From the NCBI GenBank assembly GCA_963931925.1, contig OZ007572.1, positions 19,735,543-19,799,542 on the forward strand: a stretch of 64,000 nt of DNA, read 5' to 3'. Shown here in pieces: positions 1 through 11,555 of the stretch. A program made the position numbers and the translations under genes. How positions within the stretch are numbered: the stretch's first letter is position 1; each line of letters begins with the position of its first letter. The notes under the pieces are model-generated. The model ran no database searches and was not told where the DNA came from. It saw only the letters and a program-made list of their open reading frames with translations. The stretch is from Onchidella celtica (taxonomy: Eukaryota > Mollusca > Gastropoda > Systellommatophora > Onchidiidae).

Positions 1-1629
1 TCGTCCCAAATATTCCCAAAAACTGGATTTTTAAAAAAAATTCAAATATGCACTGGCCTTGCCGACCCAGTTAATTAAGCAGACCTCTCCATCCCACCTT
101 CACTCCCCCACTCGTCCGGTGGACATCAAAGTGAATAGTGTGTTCCCTAGACATGCCGGCACCGTCTAGTCTCGAAAGTGTTCTCGAAAACGACTGAATG
201 GGCATTGCAGCCAGGCAGGTCCCCTCCACCTTAGTTCCTACCCAACCCTCCCTACCCCCCAACTGAGTGGGCACGTTCCACGCTCCTCAAAGAAAAATAC
301 ATACAACTGTATCAGCCAAACCGCACTATGAAAAAGCTTAATCAGTAATTTTCGTGTAATCGGCAAAACTTCACTTGGTTTTTTTTTTCTTTCTCTTTTT
401 CCCCAAAACGGTGAGATTTCAAAGGAACATGGAGAGGGCGGGGTTTTATCATGAAAACGGGGAGACTTGGGAGGTCTGCATTAGGCCGAGCGCCTAGGCC
501 CATGTTTTTGTTTTTTCAATTCGATCTATTTTTTTTTTTTAAAGGTTATTCAAGGTTGTGCTCTGTTTTCCAGGCTTTTCAAGACCTTGAAAAACGATTT
601 TTGTTTTTGAAGGTTTTTCCAGGTTTTCAAGGTCCACTACGAACCCTGATATTATTTCCTATTTAATTTTGAATGTGGGAAAAATTTCTCCAATAAGTTT
701 GTAAAACCTATCACAAACACACAACGGACAATACATGTAACTACTGCTTTGTGCGTGTTTATTAATATTATTTGTGCCTCTTGAGCCAATAAAATAGATC
801 GTGTAGTCTTCCTTTCAATTCAACACCGCTAAGCTGAGTTTTCCTTTGTACGGAAACAGAAATGGAAACAGCAACGGAAATGTCAAAAACCCATCAAGTA
901 ACATGTACACGTACTTAATGGAGGTTTGCCGTTTTCGTTTCCGTACACATGAAAACAAGGCTTTGGCAGTATGCCGTTGCTTGACTCGCACTGCTTACGG
1001 CCCCCGTGGTTATAATAGATGCATCAGACCTATTATTATAGGCCTCACTCACACTTGCTATAAGTACCGTTTATTGGACTGAATGAAGTGAAATCCGGCT
1101 ATGCCAATGATATTGATGCCGGAAAACTAAAAAAAAAAGTAGAACAATCTGAGGCCTTTGTAAACTAAAGCCTCAGTCATCGGGTTGATCTAGTACAATG
1201 ATTATTGGTACAAATGTAGGAGACATGCTCGACCTTGATCTAGATTATAGGTTTTTGCGTAACAGTAGTAACACGTCAAATCAGTCCGCTCAACCGGAGG
1301 TCTGGCTATGATAATATAGCCTATGGTATACTTATTTATTTCTTGTCAGCCGACGGCAGACCTTTTGAATTTCGAATTTCAACTAGATTTCTAGGTAGAC
1401 AAGCAACTTATTGTGAGCTTGCTTACACTTCTGGTTCGTTGGAACCGAGGGTGGGTCTGAGATTAGTTCGTTCGGTAAAAGATATTTAATAAAGTCAGTG
1501 AAGGAAAAAAACAGGGATTTTTCTGTTAGTTGAATGGAAGGTGTTCTTTGAGTCCGAGTTCGTTGGATTCGAGGTGTACTGTACTCATAATCATATGGTA
1601 CTCCTGAAGAAATTTTAAATTCTACATAC
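1..1629. other. HUWE1 intron sequence, no exon recognised
   Basis: This is the part of the HUWE1 intron downstream of its fourth coding exon (the gene runs leftwards). The next HUWE1 exon should begin in phase 2 with residues like the vertebrate KRSNYITRLG stretch, and no such coding block was found on the minus strand here, so it probably lies beyond the left edge. Short open frames in this stretch have no recognisable family signature. No inverted-repeat element was resolved. Confidence 0.5.
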
Positions 1630-4059
1630 CTGAAGACATAAAGTAAATTTAGCACATACAGGACTGTGCTCATGTCACATGATGTCAGTAATGTTGTTAA
1701 GTGATCCATGGAATTGTAGAGGTGGCGAGAGAAACTGTGCTCAATAAGAAGTGCAGTGAATCGAAGGATTTCCAGCAGCAACTTCTTGAGCTGAAATTAG
1801 ACCAGAATAGTAGTAAATGATGTGACCTTCAAAAATCACAACTTTATTATGAGCCTTGACTTCAAGTACCTGGTAAAATATGACCTGATTAATCAAATAC
1901 CATGTGACAACATGTGTAACAATACTACACCATTGTAAATGTATTTTTACCACAAGAAATCTGAATAGATGGTATCCAAACACTTACATATTTATATTAT
2001 ATACATATGTACACATAATAAACCACAATATATCTGCATCTCTGAATTACCATCTCCATGCCAGTGTTCTTCTTACTGAAAAAACAGCTGTTTGTTACCA
2101 AATCTTTGACAAAATTTTCCATTTCCAGTCCACTTGAAGCTTTGGCTCAGTTTTACTCAAAACTACTTCTGGACCTCATTTCAACATCCTGGCACAAATT
2201 CAATGTATTTCTAAAGTAAACGAGGATGTTACAATAAAACTTAGTATCACCTGCTCACTCCCTGGTAAGTCACAATGGAGTGTCCATTTCTTTTCATTTT
2301 CTTTTGCACATGACTTCTCAAGAATGGCATCAAATACATCCAATACATCTGCCCAGTGGTATAACTCACACTGTTTTGGAGGGAGTAAGTATAAATTATA
2401 ATTATATATTCATAAATTTGTTCCCAAAGATTTGCAATTATTATCTTTTATCTTAATTGTGCTTCCACACATTCTGATGAAAAATACACCCCCAAACAAA
2501 TGTGGCTCGATTCAAGCTATAATCATATGTTTAACAGTGAGCTTACTGAAGATACATGAAGAGTGAAAATTTCATTGCTTCCGTGGTCATTTCCAAAATT
2601 ACGAAACAGGCCATAAGGTCACTGGCACTCTCAGAAAAAATGGGTGACTTTTTCTTGGAACACTGGAAAATCTATTTAATCTAAACAGTTCACACAAATA
2701 ATATGGCATCTAAACAATGACTGAATTTACAGAATAATTTTACTCATAAAATCATTGCTGATGAAGATCATCTGCAATAACTAACAAACTCATTTATCTT
2801 CTCAAGCATAAACTGTACTGTTTCTGTTCAAATATAGTAAAAAACTGAAAAAAATTGTTCAAATATCAATAAACTTGCAATCTCACCTTGCCATAAGTCC
2901 ATATTTTGATGTCTCGAAGTTCTTTGTAAAGGTCATCATCTGTTAAGCCCTTCAGTTTGTCTATAAGAACCTTGCAATCTGCAGGCTGAAATGCAAAGGT
3001 CAAGTTAATGATACAATTGTTTTATTAATCATTTTATGGCTAAGTAAAATTATTCCACTCCAACAAAATAATTTTGCACAAAATACAAGGAAAATAAAAA
3101 TCTGCAACTCTCTTGGTGATGACATTATTAAATGAAATAAATACCTGCGCTACATTATGACCAAGCGGTAATTTATCCAAAGGTGTTTAAATCTCTGTAG
3201 AATGAAAGAAAATAAATCTTGACCATCTACTAGTCAGTCTAGTGTTTCATTGATCTTTGAATGGCACAACAACTATGCTAATAAGCGAATTAAAATGGGA
3301 AGGTCTTCCCCCCGTCCGCGCCACTTACGAAAAAGTTAAACATAATATGATGAAGACCCCCCAACCTGCGCTTTCGTTCGTTCTTTCTTCTTTTTTTGTC
3401 CCATACAAATACTAAACCCAACCTTTTGATAAGCCCACTCAAAAGGTGGGGACAAGGTGGTATAGAGGCAAGGTGCTCGCCTCTCATGACAAGGGTCCCG
3501 GGTTCAAAACCCGGCCAGCGCAGGCATATTGGAAGTTTGAGATTTTTCTCATATTTTCGTGTCCCTGATCCTATTGGGGAGTAGGATCGAGTACCTAGTC
3601 TTCTCGGATAAGGACGAAAAATTCGGAGGGCCCATGTGCATGTTGCGCACGTTAAAGATACCTTGGCAGTTGGAAATCGAAAAGAGCAGGCCGAAGAGGC
3701 CGCTGCCTGGGCAAAATTAAATAAAATTCATCCCTACCATCCCCCCCCCCTTCCCCTTAAAAAAAAAAAAAACAACTGCCGACCGGCGCTGCACTGTGGC
3801 GACGACGTGCCTGCTCTAGTTATAACTGGGCTGCAATGGCACAAAGGCAAATTTCACAAATGGGATTAAAGAGTTATACAAATACAAATACAAAAGTCCC
3901 CTCTTTAGTGTGTTTTCTTGATTGGCGCGGACGGGCGGAGGACCTCCCTTAAAATGTTCACAGTTCACTGTATAGTATAGTACACACTTCAAACTGAGAT
4001 GGAAAATTACTTACCACCTCAGAAGAGGATTTTTTTAACTTGCTGCGATCAACTTTCAT
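1630..4059 (-). CDS. HUWE1: HUWE1, HECT-type E3 ubiquitin ligase, N-terminal coding exons (partial)
   Basis: Four minus-strand coding exons are visible: 4059-4015 (15 codons, start ATG at 4059-4057), 2985-2887 (33 codons), 2370-2251 (40 codons) and 1790-1630 (53 codons plus 2 nt). All have AG acceptors and GT donors, and the phases join. The protein starts [20 protein letters not shown], next to human [20 protein letters not shown], and continues with [18 protein letters not shown] and [15 protein letters not shown], which are hallmarks of the HUWE1 amino terminus leading into the first armadillo-like (DUF908) region. HUWE1 is a roughly 4,300-residue ubiquitin ligase acting on p53, MCL1, histones and unassembled proteins. 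Only about 141 residues are in the window; the UBA, WWE, BH3 and HECT domains are off the left side. A splice acceptor at 4080-4082, 20 nt before the ATG, shows that at least one 5' UTR exon lies further right. Intron 1 contains a MITE and a SINE. Confidence 0.95.
3298..3948. mobile_element. Inverted-repeat DNA element, family A, carrying a SINE
   Basis: The left end reads GGAAGGTCTTCCCCCCGTCC and the right end is its imperfect reverse complement (GGGAGGTCCTCCGCCCGTCC read inwards). It is flanked on both sides by the 8-bp direct repeat TTAAAATG (3290-3297 and 3949-3956), so both borders are set by the target duplication. The sub-terminal sequence matches the two shorter family A copies at 44015 and 45840, but the shared internal core seen there is absent and a tRNA-headed SINE occupies the middle. 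There is no coding capacity, so it is a non-autonomous copy. The superfamily cannot be settled by eye; 8-bp duplications fit hAT, Merlin or P types. It lies in HUWE1 intron 1. Confidence 0.85.
3445..3894 (+). mobile_element. tRNA-derived SINE, copy 1
   Basis: The 5' head is tRNA-like. A box A-like TGGTATAGAGG lies near 3459 and a box B GGTTCAAAACC near 3511, with a short acceptor-like stem around them. A body follows with a block reading GCGCACGTTAAAGATACC (3646-3663), a C-rich tract, and a 3' end of tandem ACAAAT units. The same sequence recurs in reverse at 58289-58740, which defines its length at about 450 bp. The box B resembles a real tRNA arm, but the head lacks a clean cloverleaf, so this is a retroposon and not a tRNA gene. 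Possible 6-bp flanking repeats (CAAAAG) are weak. Confidence 0.85.
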
Positions 4060-4664
4060 GTTGCTATCAAGATAGTAATCTGAAATGAAACAATGATGAA
4101 TGAAGAAAACATTCATTTATAGGAAACTCACTGTTATTCTTGTTTAAGGTTGTGACATGTTATGATCAGCTCTTCAGGTAATGTTAAAATATTTCTTGCT
4201 AACAATGTAATACTACTATAACTGGTTGTGAACGGGCTCGAGGGTTTTTTTTTTTTTTTTCAAACAGTGTGCATTTAGATCATGTGACTCTGGCAGCAAG
4301 TTTGAAGATCAGTGATTATTCAGGGTGTCCAGGGAATTTACCTTAAAAAATCATACCTGTTTCGGTATAGTTTTACACTGTCATTAAAAATGTTTTGCTG
4401 TCAGAAACTTTTGAAGACGAACGAGTGAAGAAATAGAAGAAACTGGTGTGTCTCCAGACTAACAGATGTACTAGACTGCTCTGTCATTTTCATGAGATTG
4501 AAAAGTGATTTCGTTCTACATTTAAAATATTTGCTGGTTTGTGGTTTTATGTTTCTGGGTAGACATCTGAATCTTCAGCTCCTGTACCCGAATGACCTAA
4601 CGCTTAAGCCTGCACACAAAACTTATACAAAAAATTTTGGTGTTTTTATTTATCACTAGTGTAA

Positions 4665-5095
4665 GGGCCCGTTCAAAGAACGGGTTGCAAACAACACGCA
4701 CAATGATTATGTAGATCTAGGAAGAAAACAACTCACAACTGGCACAGCAACACTCGCATGGCCCGTACCGTGCATGAAGCAGACGGCACAGAAACTCATG
4801 CCTTCAAACTTTGGAATGCAACCGGAAGTTTAAAGTCGAAACAAAACAAAGGCAGGAGGGAGGCAACCATTGTTGAGGAGAAAGCATTATTCGATGACCT
4901 ACTCTCTCTCTCTCTCTTACAATAAAAGTAGTAATCTGCAGTCCTGCTTCAGAACTCATGCGCGCCAGGACACTGCGCACCAAGCTTGATATGGTTACTT
5001 TTTATGACATGCATGGTACTAAAGTCGAAACAAAACAAAGACAGGAGGAAGGCCATCATTGTTGAGGAGAAAGCATTATTCGATGTTTTTAGGCC
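4665..5095. repeat. Dispersed repeat with internal direct duplication
   Basis: Two blocks, 4831-4899 and 5019-5088, are near-identical (AAAGTCGAAACAAAACAAAG followed by a shared tract ending in GCATTATTCGATG). Between them, 4920-5025 is a diverged copy of the repeat found twice at 37951-38722 (shared TTCAGAACTCATGCGC and TTTTTATGACATGCA). The left edge has the palindrome-like GGCCCGTTCAAAGAACGGG. No protein-coding signature is seen. The class is unknown. Confidence 0.6.
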
Positions 5096-5099
5096 TATT

Positions 5100-5984
5100 T
5101 TTATTTATTACAAAATTACGATACTTCGCTTTCATGTCAAAGGAATAGACATAGTAGCAAAAAGAACTATCTTTCAAGTGTAATTTTTTCAGGTCTGGGC
5201 ATTTCTTCCTCGCAGCAGTGAATTTTTTTTCCTTGCTGTTTTTTTAAATATAGATCTGCCCACATATTTACATAAAAATTTGATTTTATCATCTGATTAT
5301 TCTACAAGCCCAAGCAAAAACATTGGGCGAGTGAGCCATTCAGGATTAGTAAAATACCATTTCCCCATGTTAACAGAGCGAAGCTTTAATTTTAGATCTA
5401 AGTCTAATCGATTCATTTAAACCTATAATCTTCCTGCTCTCAGTCCTGTCGAAAATGAGATATCTACTGAATGATCTAAAGATAAACACATGCAATTTCA
5501 AATTCAAATGCAAAAACCACTGAAAATAATCCAGCGCCAAAGCCATAGCAGAAAATTTCAAACGCCTTCTTACAAGTCCAGAACTATGGCGATACACATT
5601 TAGGCTCTCTAGATCTTGATCAGCTAGTAAACAAAGCAAATGCTTAGGCCTATTGAAAATTGTCACATCAAGTCCATACACTAAACTTCAACAGATTTGT
5701 AAATGAGAAATGTTGCTGGATTGGAATATCAACCCACTCAACACAATGCTCAAAATCATGAGGTTGGAAGAAGGAAAGGGCAATCTGCATACCAGAATCA
5801 CTATGTGGGTCAGTGCCAAAAAGCTCCAATAGAAACATGGACAGAGGTACTGAAAAATGCACAACACACAATGGGAAAAAGAGACACATTCTGTGACACT
5901 TTAACCATCTTTGTTTCGATTTTATAAGTTTTATGGCTGTAAGTGTTCTTAATTTGGTGAAATGGGATGATTTTCACATGAAAG
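5100..5984. other. HUWE1 upstream region, nothing recognised
   Basis: This is AT-rich sequence upstream of the HUWE1 start codon. Overlapping short open frames occur on both strands between about 5370 and 6000, but they show no homology I recognise and no splice-supported extension. It is probably HUWE1 5' intron or intergenic sequence. Confidence 0.35.
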
Positions 5985-7472
5985 TGAAATGTGTCGGACA
6001 TTACTGTGATGAAAGAAAAGTAGTAATAAAGTCACTAATATGGCAAAGAATGCACATTTCACCTGTAATTGAGTGTTAAAATCATTATTGTTGGCCAAAA
6101 GTTTCAATAATGTATAAAAGAGTGCACTTAATGCATAAAAAATGCTGCTCTTTTGTAGTCACGGTAACGTCTGCCACAAAAGGCAAAATTAAAGTTTTTA
6201 CAGTGTTGTTAATGAGGACAGATTTCATCATGCACTACTGCTACTATCGAGACTTGATTTAAATTTACTAATTTTAGCTGTTAATTTGGATTTATAATTG
6301 CTACTATAAAAATTAGATAACTTTATTTGTTTATTTTGTGTTGGACGTTACAGGATGACAAACAATGAAAAGTAATGTAATTCCCCATTTTTAAGCAATT
6401 ATTTAATGGTTAAATATACAGTGACAATACAATGGACATAATACTTCAGTTTGCATTGATAGCCGGGATAATTTGGATGGGACTACAAAAATTAGATAAC
6501 TTTATTTCTTTATATTGTGTTGGACGTTACAGGATGACAAACCATGAAAAGTAATGTAATTCCCCATTTTTAAGCAAATATTTACTTGTTAAATATACAG
6601 TGACCATACAATGGACATAATACTTTAGTTAGCAATGGCAGCCAAGATAATTTGGATTTATTATTGGGACTACAGAAATTAGATGACTTTATTTCTTTAT
6701 TTTGTGCTGGACGTTACAGGATGACCAACCATGAAAAGTAATGTAAATCCCCATTTTTAAGCAAATATTTACCTGTTAAATATACAGGGACAATACAATG
6801 GACATAGTACTTCAGTCAGCATTGACAGCCAGGATAATTTGAATTTAATTGCAGTAAAATCAAGGATAATGCCATCATGATTATAGAAACTCTAGTGATG
6901 GTGGCTATTCACAGTGCCAGATTTCTCATTTTTCATCCCTGTGTTCATTGCTGGGACTGGGAAAATGCATTTTTATGAAACCTGTTGCAAATAAACTTAT
7001 CAGAGCAAGAATCAGGCAAAAAATAGACCAAAAAAATGTTGGACATTACAAACAGACGGAGGAACGTGTCGGACGTTACTATTAAATATAGTGTGATGAC
7101 AAAAATTTCAATTTCTCTGGAGATTTGTTGTTGCATTCCTTCATATTGAAAACACCACCATGTGCTCCCCATATGAGGACTAATTAGAAACTACAAAAGA
7201 CCTGTTTAGATGGACTGGGAAAATGAAATGACTGTATTCTTGCAATGTGGCTGGACGTTACGGTGTGACTACAAAGTATATGATTTCTAAAACTTTCTTT
7301 GTGAAGCCTTTGCAGCTGAAAACTGACCAGCCAAAGGCAACAATTCCCATTATTTGAAGGATAACATGTTATTGGAACACATGGTTGACCTGCTATTGCA
7401 TTGAGGTATTTCACAGTAGGCTCTTATTTTTTCATTAAAAGCGTGACACCACAAGTAACGTCCAACCACTTT
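5985..7472. repeat. Repeat block rich in GGACGTTAC with a 180-bp tandem core
   Basis: Three consecutive units of about 180 bp start at 6311, 6490 and 6677 (spacings 179 and 187). Each contains AATTAGATAACTTTATTT, then TGGACGTTACAGGATGAC and CAATGGACATAATACTT. Diverged GGACGTTAC or GGACATTAC motifs also occur at about 5996, 7040, 7069 and 7252, and inverted at about 6166 and 7456. The outer motifs are in opposite orientation (TCGGACATTACTGTG on the left; its inverted counterpart CACAAGTAACGTCC on the right), so the whole block may be one old element with weak terminal inverted repeats and an amplified interior. No ORF is supported. Confidence 0.55.
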
Positions 7473-8196
7473 TTTTTAAACTAGCGATTATCACTTTCTA
7501 TGCCCATGCAGAAACTTTTTTTGTTCAGTATTGTCATCTTCATTTATCACTCTAAACAAAACATACCTGCCAGAATCCACAGATAAAACAAAAGACCCTT
7601 TTATTTTGGTTTTTCTGAGGTCCCATACAATGTGTCCATTTTGAAAATGTAAAAAATCAGTCATTTTCCAAAATCAAATTCAAATTCGAAGAAAACGAGA
7701 GCAACAACTGTGATCATCTTGCTCATGCAGGTTGTTGGATCAATTTTGAATAACCATGCACAAAGAAAACACAAATCGGAGCAAAAATGACTGAAATAAC
7801 ATGATCACAAAAAGGCATAATGACAGCTTTTTGGCATTGACCCATGTATATTATTCTCATTTCCGAACATACTTTTCTTGGTTGGCATTTTTGAGTAGGC
7901 CCAATTTGTGCGCACTTTGTCCCCTAATTTTCATTTTGCGACTAAACATGTTCTTAGGTGACCAGTATCTGACATTTCCTACCAAACATCAAAAATCCAA
8001 CCTATTTGAGTATTTCTGACTTCCCTGGACACCATGTTACTACTGCTCTCAAATACCATAGTATATTCCCAGCCTATATTTCAGGACACTCAGCTGGACC
8101 AATTTGAGGACTCATGTAAAGATGAAGCAAAATTGATGACATAAAATCTGAAGTACTTGTTTTTAAACAAAACTGTGGCTCTTTTAAAGAATGTGC

Positions 8197-8410
8197 GGAA
8201 GGACTTCCGAATGCGTTCCATAGCCCAAGTGTAAAACAATACATAGCTACCCCGGCGGCTTTCCCTGATATGTCAATCTGACTACTGCCCAGACGAACAT
8301 TGGCCTACGGCCTCGATGATACAAACTGACTAGACCCTCACATCGTTACATATGAATCTGACAATGCCTAAGCACTTGTCAAGCTATGGAACGCATTCGG
8401 AAGTCCTCCC
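8197..8410. mobile_element. MITE, family C, with core I
   Basis: Terminal inverted repeats begin GGAAGGACTTCCGAATGCGT on the left and GGGAGGACTTCCGAATGCGT (read inwards) on the right. They extend at least 27 bp and are flanked by a perfect 8-bp direct repeat, GAATGTGC (8189-8196 and 8411-8418). Length is 214 bp. The interior holds core I in minus orientation (about 8247-8335), containing GTAGTCAGATTGAC and GTCTAGTCAGTTTGTATCA on the reverse strand. It is non-coding and non-autonomous. Confidence 0.88.
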
Positions 8411-8461
8411 GAATGTGCAGCAAATCAAAACTGCATTACTTGTTTCATTTAAACAAACAGA

Positions 8462-8802
8462 GTGACTATACTCCGGTCCCCCCGACGAATAGCCAAATGG
8501 CTATACTCGGTCCCGGACCAAATAAAAGCTGTCTTTCATAGCCAAGTTAGGCTAGGGTAAGAAAACTAACATTCAAATGGCGGCATGGATGTTGATAGAT
8601 CTAGATCTATCTAGATCTACATGTTTTGTTGGACCTGGTGGGCGTGAGGGTCTAGTCAGTTTGTATCAATGGGCGGTAGTCAGATTGACTAATCAGGCGA
8701 AAAGGGGCTGGGGTAGCCATTGGCGATCGATGTACACACAAGTCCGGGACTGGAGTATAGGCATTTGGCTATTCGTCAGTCCGGGACCGGAGTATAGCCA
8801 CA
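8462..8802. mobile_element. MITE, family B, with core I
   Basis: Inverted termini of about 70 bp match: the left begins GTGACTATACTCCGGTCC and the right, read inwards, begins GTGGCTATACTCCGGTCCCG. Each arm contains the CTATACTC(C)GGTCCCGGAC block twice, a sub-terminal repetition not seen in families A, C, D or E. Core I is in plus orientation at about 8648-8715. No convincing target duplication was found. The element lies only 51 bp from family C. Confidence 0.78.
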
Positions 8803-10630
8803 GCTTTTAAAAACAAAACACATAGCTCATGTAAAAAAAAACAACAAAAAAAAACACAGTAAATCAACAGTCCATTAGGTTCTTTGAAATAAAACATTGC
8901 GGTTCATCTAAAAGAAATTACTGCATCTACAGTAAATCAACAGTCCCCTGGTTGCTTTGTATGCAAGTCTCCACTTTAGAATCCTCACACATTTCATGAG
9001 TGAATAGGTTTGAGCCGTGAAATATTCCCGTTTTAACCTATTGTCACATCTGAACTGTAATTCAGTTCTTCCTATGGATATCAATCAAATCAGACAGCCT
9101 CAATGTAAGTCATTCTTCATTATCCAGTTGAAAAATGAATAATTTCACATAATTCTTAAATGATCCAAACAGGAGTTCAATTCGTGTAGGAGTTTCCTTT
9201 ATGCTTGAAACTATACAGCCATAAGATATACAGTTGCAAGTGTGCTACCCACTCAGCAAGTGAAAGAGAAGAAATGCAAGAAAATCCAACTTGTAACATT
9301 TCTGAAATCAAATTTCTTCACATCCAGCAAAACACTCATTTTTTTGTAAAATCCAACGCCACCATCATTATGATGCTGTCCTCTTGTTATAATGTAAAAC
9401 TCTTGAAAGTGTTTACGAAGTTCTATTCTGCTCTAGAACATACGAGCCCAGTAAGTGATTATGTTTTCAAAGGATTGAGCGAAAGAATTTAGCAGCTCCG
9501 AAAATAATTAGGTGAATGGACAAATAAAATAGATTCCTTGAAGTTTACTCACAAATTCTGTGCAGGTAACAGTATCATTTGTTGTTGAACTTCAGCTTAG
9601 CTTAAAAGTGTCTTTCTTGTGATCTAACAGTAACAGCAGTTTAGGTAAATTTTAAACCATAATATGTAAAAGGTGAGAACAACTCAGCCAAAGACAACAA
9701 ATGAATAAAATGGTCACTCTTTCGTCTTCGTTTTGATGAACAAGTAGTGAATGATATGTCGATGGATGTCTTCAACAACAATGATTTAAGCTTTTCACTT
9801 TTTATATTATATGGCTCCCCCTTTATCAACAGGTTTTGTTCATGTGAGGGCTTCTGCTCAACTGATATACCTAAATGTGGAGGAAAAACAAAACAAAACA
9901 AAACAAAACTCTTTTTAAGTTATCCAAATATCAAAGTACTGAAAATTTTAAATTTTATGGAGGAGCATGTAGTCCACAGCAATGACACTGCAAGACTGTG
10001 ACTTCCAGAGCATCCTTCTCTTGGGTTTGAGTTAGTCCTCTAGATAGATGTTTTTATCATTAACAAACTGTTCCGGGCCTAGTCTATATATGCATTTCTT
10101 GAGTTATGATTGACAATCATTGTTTTGCATTTTCTGGTTAGTTCCCCTACTTATTTACATCATTTGCGTGTAATTTGAAAGCATAGGATTTATGATGTAT
10201 AATTTTTTAGATTTGCCTGTTTGTCACGTTTTGCACACTGGCTTATGACTATGAGAAGTATGAGTGGAAATCCGTGTGGCAGGCAAGGGGTTAATGCCCA
10301 ATTTGGTGATTAACACACAGAACATGAAATTGAAACAGGTGCCTAACTAGGACTAAGAGTGTGTACCTCATGACATATGATAATCCTTCCAAACTTTTCA
10401 CCTCTCAAACAACTCGCCTTTCCTGTCTTCCATGACTTACAAATTCAAGTTTTTTTTGTTTATTGTTTCATTCAGGCTACAATTTTTCTAGTTTTCCTTT
10501 TTTTTTTTTCTACTGAAATAAAAGCTGGTGGCTTCAGATTGTGTAACATGCATTATGCAATGTATTAGTCACAATGGCCCGAATGGTGAAAATCAAGCAG
10601 CTGAAGGGTAATAGTAATCGCACTGTCCTT
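8803..10630. other. Non-coding stretch, no gene recognised
   Basis: A direct repeat of CAGTAAATCAACAGTCC occurs at about 8859 and 8931. The rest is AT-rich sequence with scattered short open frames that have no family signature or splice support. It is probably HUWE1 5' intron or intergenic DNA. Confidence 0.35.
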
Positions 10631-10633
10631 TTG

Positions 10634-10690
10634 CACCGCTTCTCAGCGGTGTATAAAAACCAGGGTTTTTTCACACCGCTTTTTCGGCAT
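10634..10690. repeat. Nested hairpins of the CACCGCT family
   Basis: CACCGCT-TCTC-AGCGGTG (10634-10651) is a perfect 7-bp stem with a 4-nt loop. Its right arm also pairs with a second CACACCGCT at about 10670-10678 through an AAAACC/GGTTTT extension, so two alternative hairpins share one arm. The same CACC...GCGGTG pairing recurs in the minisatellite 400 bp to the right. Confidence 0.5.
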
Positions 10691-11053
10691 GCGCAAACAC
10701 ACTGTTGTGACTATACTTCACTTTCGCCCGCTGGTTTATAAACGATACAAAGGAGTCTAGGCTTACACAGAGTCACACATCTGCACTTGATTAGCTGATT
10801 TCGTCAAACGTCAATCTGCACTGATTCATTTGCGAACGGCAGCATACTCAATTTTAACACTTGAAATTTCACCAGTTTTGTTATGAAGGTTGGAGGTTTG
10901 TTTGCAAGTTTTGACGACTTCTCACGAGCGTTGAAAGACTTTGAAGAGTCAACATACATTTGTTTTTCAATCTCAAATTCCGAAACGCTTGAAGGAAAAA
11001 ACAAATCCAGAAACAGAAAACTCGAGGATCGAATTTGTAGCAAAATGAACATC

Positions 11054-11284
11054 GAGAAAGAACGGCGGTTGTTTTGCACCTCGCCAAAGCGGTGAGAAAG
11101 AACGGCGGTTGTTTTGCACCTCTCCAAAGCGGTGAGAAAGAACGCGGCCAACAACGACGTTGTTTTGCACCTCTTCAAAGCGGTGAGAAAGAACGGCAGT
11201 TGTTTTGCACCTCTCCAAAGCGGTGAGAAAGAACGGCGGTTGTTTTGCACCTCTCCAAAGCGGTGAGAAAGAACGCGGCCAATA
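11054..11284. repeat. 40-bp minisatellite, about 5.5 units
   Basis: The unit is 40 bp, beginning GAAAGAACGGCGGTTGTTTT and ending in CCAAAGCGGTGA. Five near-identical units plus a partial one run in tandem. Unit 3 is longer and carries GCGGCCAACAACGACG in place of GGCGG. CACC and GCGGTG within each unit can pair. The array is open in several frames on the minus strand only because 40 bp cycles the frame; this is not evidence of a protein. Confidence 0.9.
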
Positions 11285-11443
11285 GTAATACTGACCACTT
11301 TTCTTTGCCCCAAAATATATCACGATCAAGAATTGAAGTACATTTAGGATGGGATTATCGTTTAGCCTACTCTTCAAGTTGGCAAAATAAGTAGGCCTAT
11401 GCAGTGCTGACAATTACAGGAAATTGATCAAGAACAAAACAAC

Positions 11444-11468
11444 CATGTATGCCATTGTGGCATACATG
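11444..11468. repeat. Perfect 11-bp hairpin
   Basis: CATGTATGCCA, then TTG, then TGGCATACATG: an 11-bp perfect stem with a 3-nt loop. No T-run follows, so there is no terminator logic. It may be an element end or a cruciform-prone site. Confidence 0.5.
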
Positions 11469-11528
11469 TTTCAATTTGATTTCCTTTTTGGCCTATGTGA
11501 TTTCCTGGCAACGTGTAATAATACCTAG

Positions 11529-11555
11529 TGACGTCACCTAGTGACGATGACGTCA
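11529..11555. promoter_or_regulatory. Two CRE palindromes (CREB/ATF-type sites)
   Basis: TGACGTCA occurs twice, at 11529-11536 and 11548-11555, with a further TGACGA between them. Paired full CRE palindromes 19 bp apart are rare by chance and typical of promoter-proximal DNA. They lie between the divergent HUWE1 and CCDC14 start codons. Which gene they serve, if either, cannot be read from sequence. Confidence 0.5.

Noticed and set aside
3445-3520. tRNA gene
   Set aside because: Box A and box B are present but there is no proper cloverleaf, and the same head with a 380-bp body recurs at 58289-58740. It is a SINE head.
8574-8584. Second YY1-like motif (AAATGGCGGC)
   Set aside because: It is inside the family B MITE and not near a gene start.
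10804-11413. Long minus-strand open frames with repeated SHRFGEVQNN-type peptide
   Set aside because: They are translations of the 40-bp minisatellite; all frames are open because the unit has no stops and cycles the frame. There is no splice or homology support.
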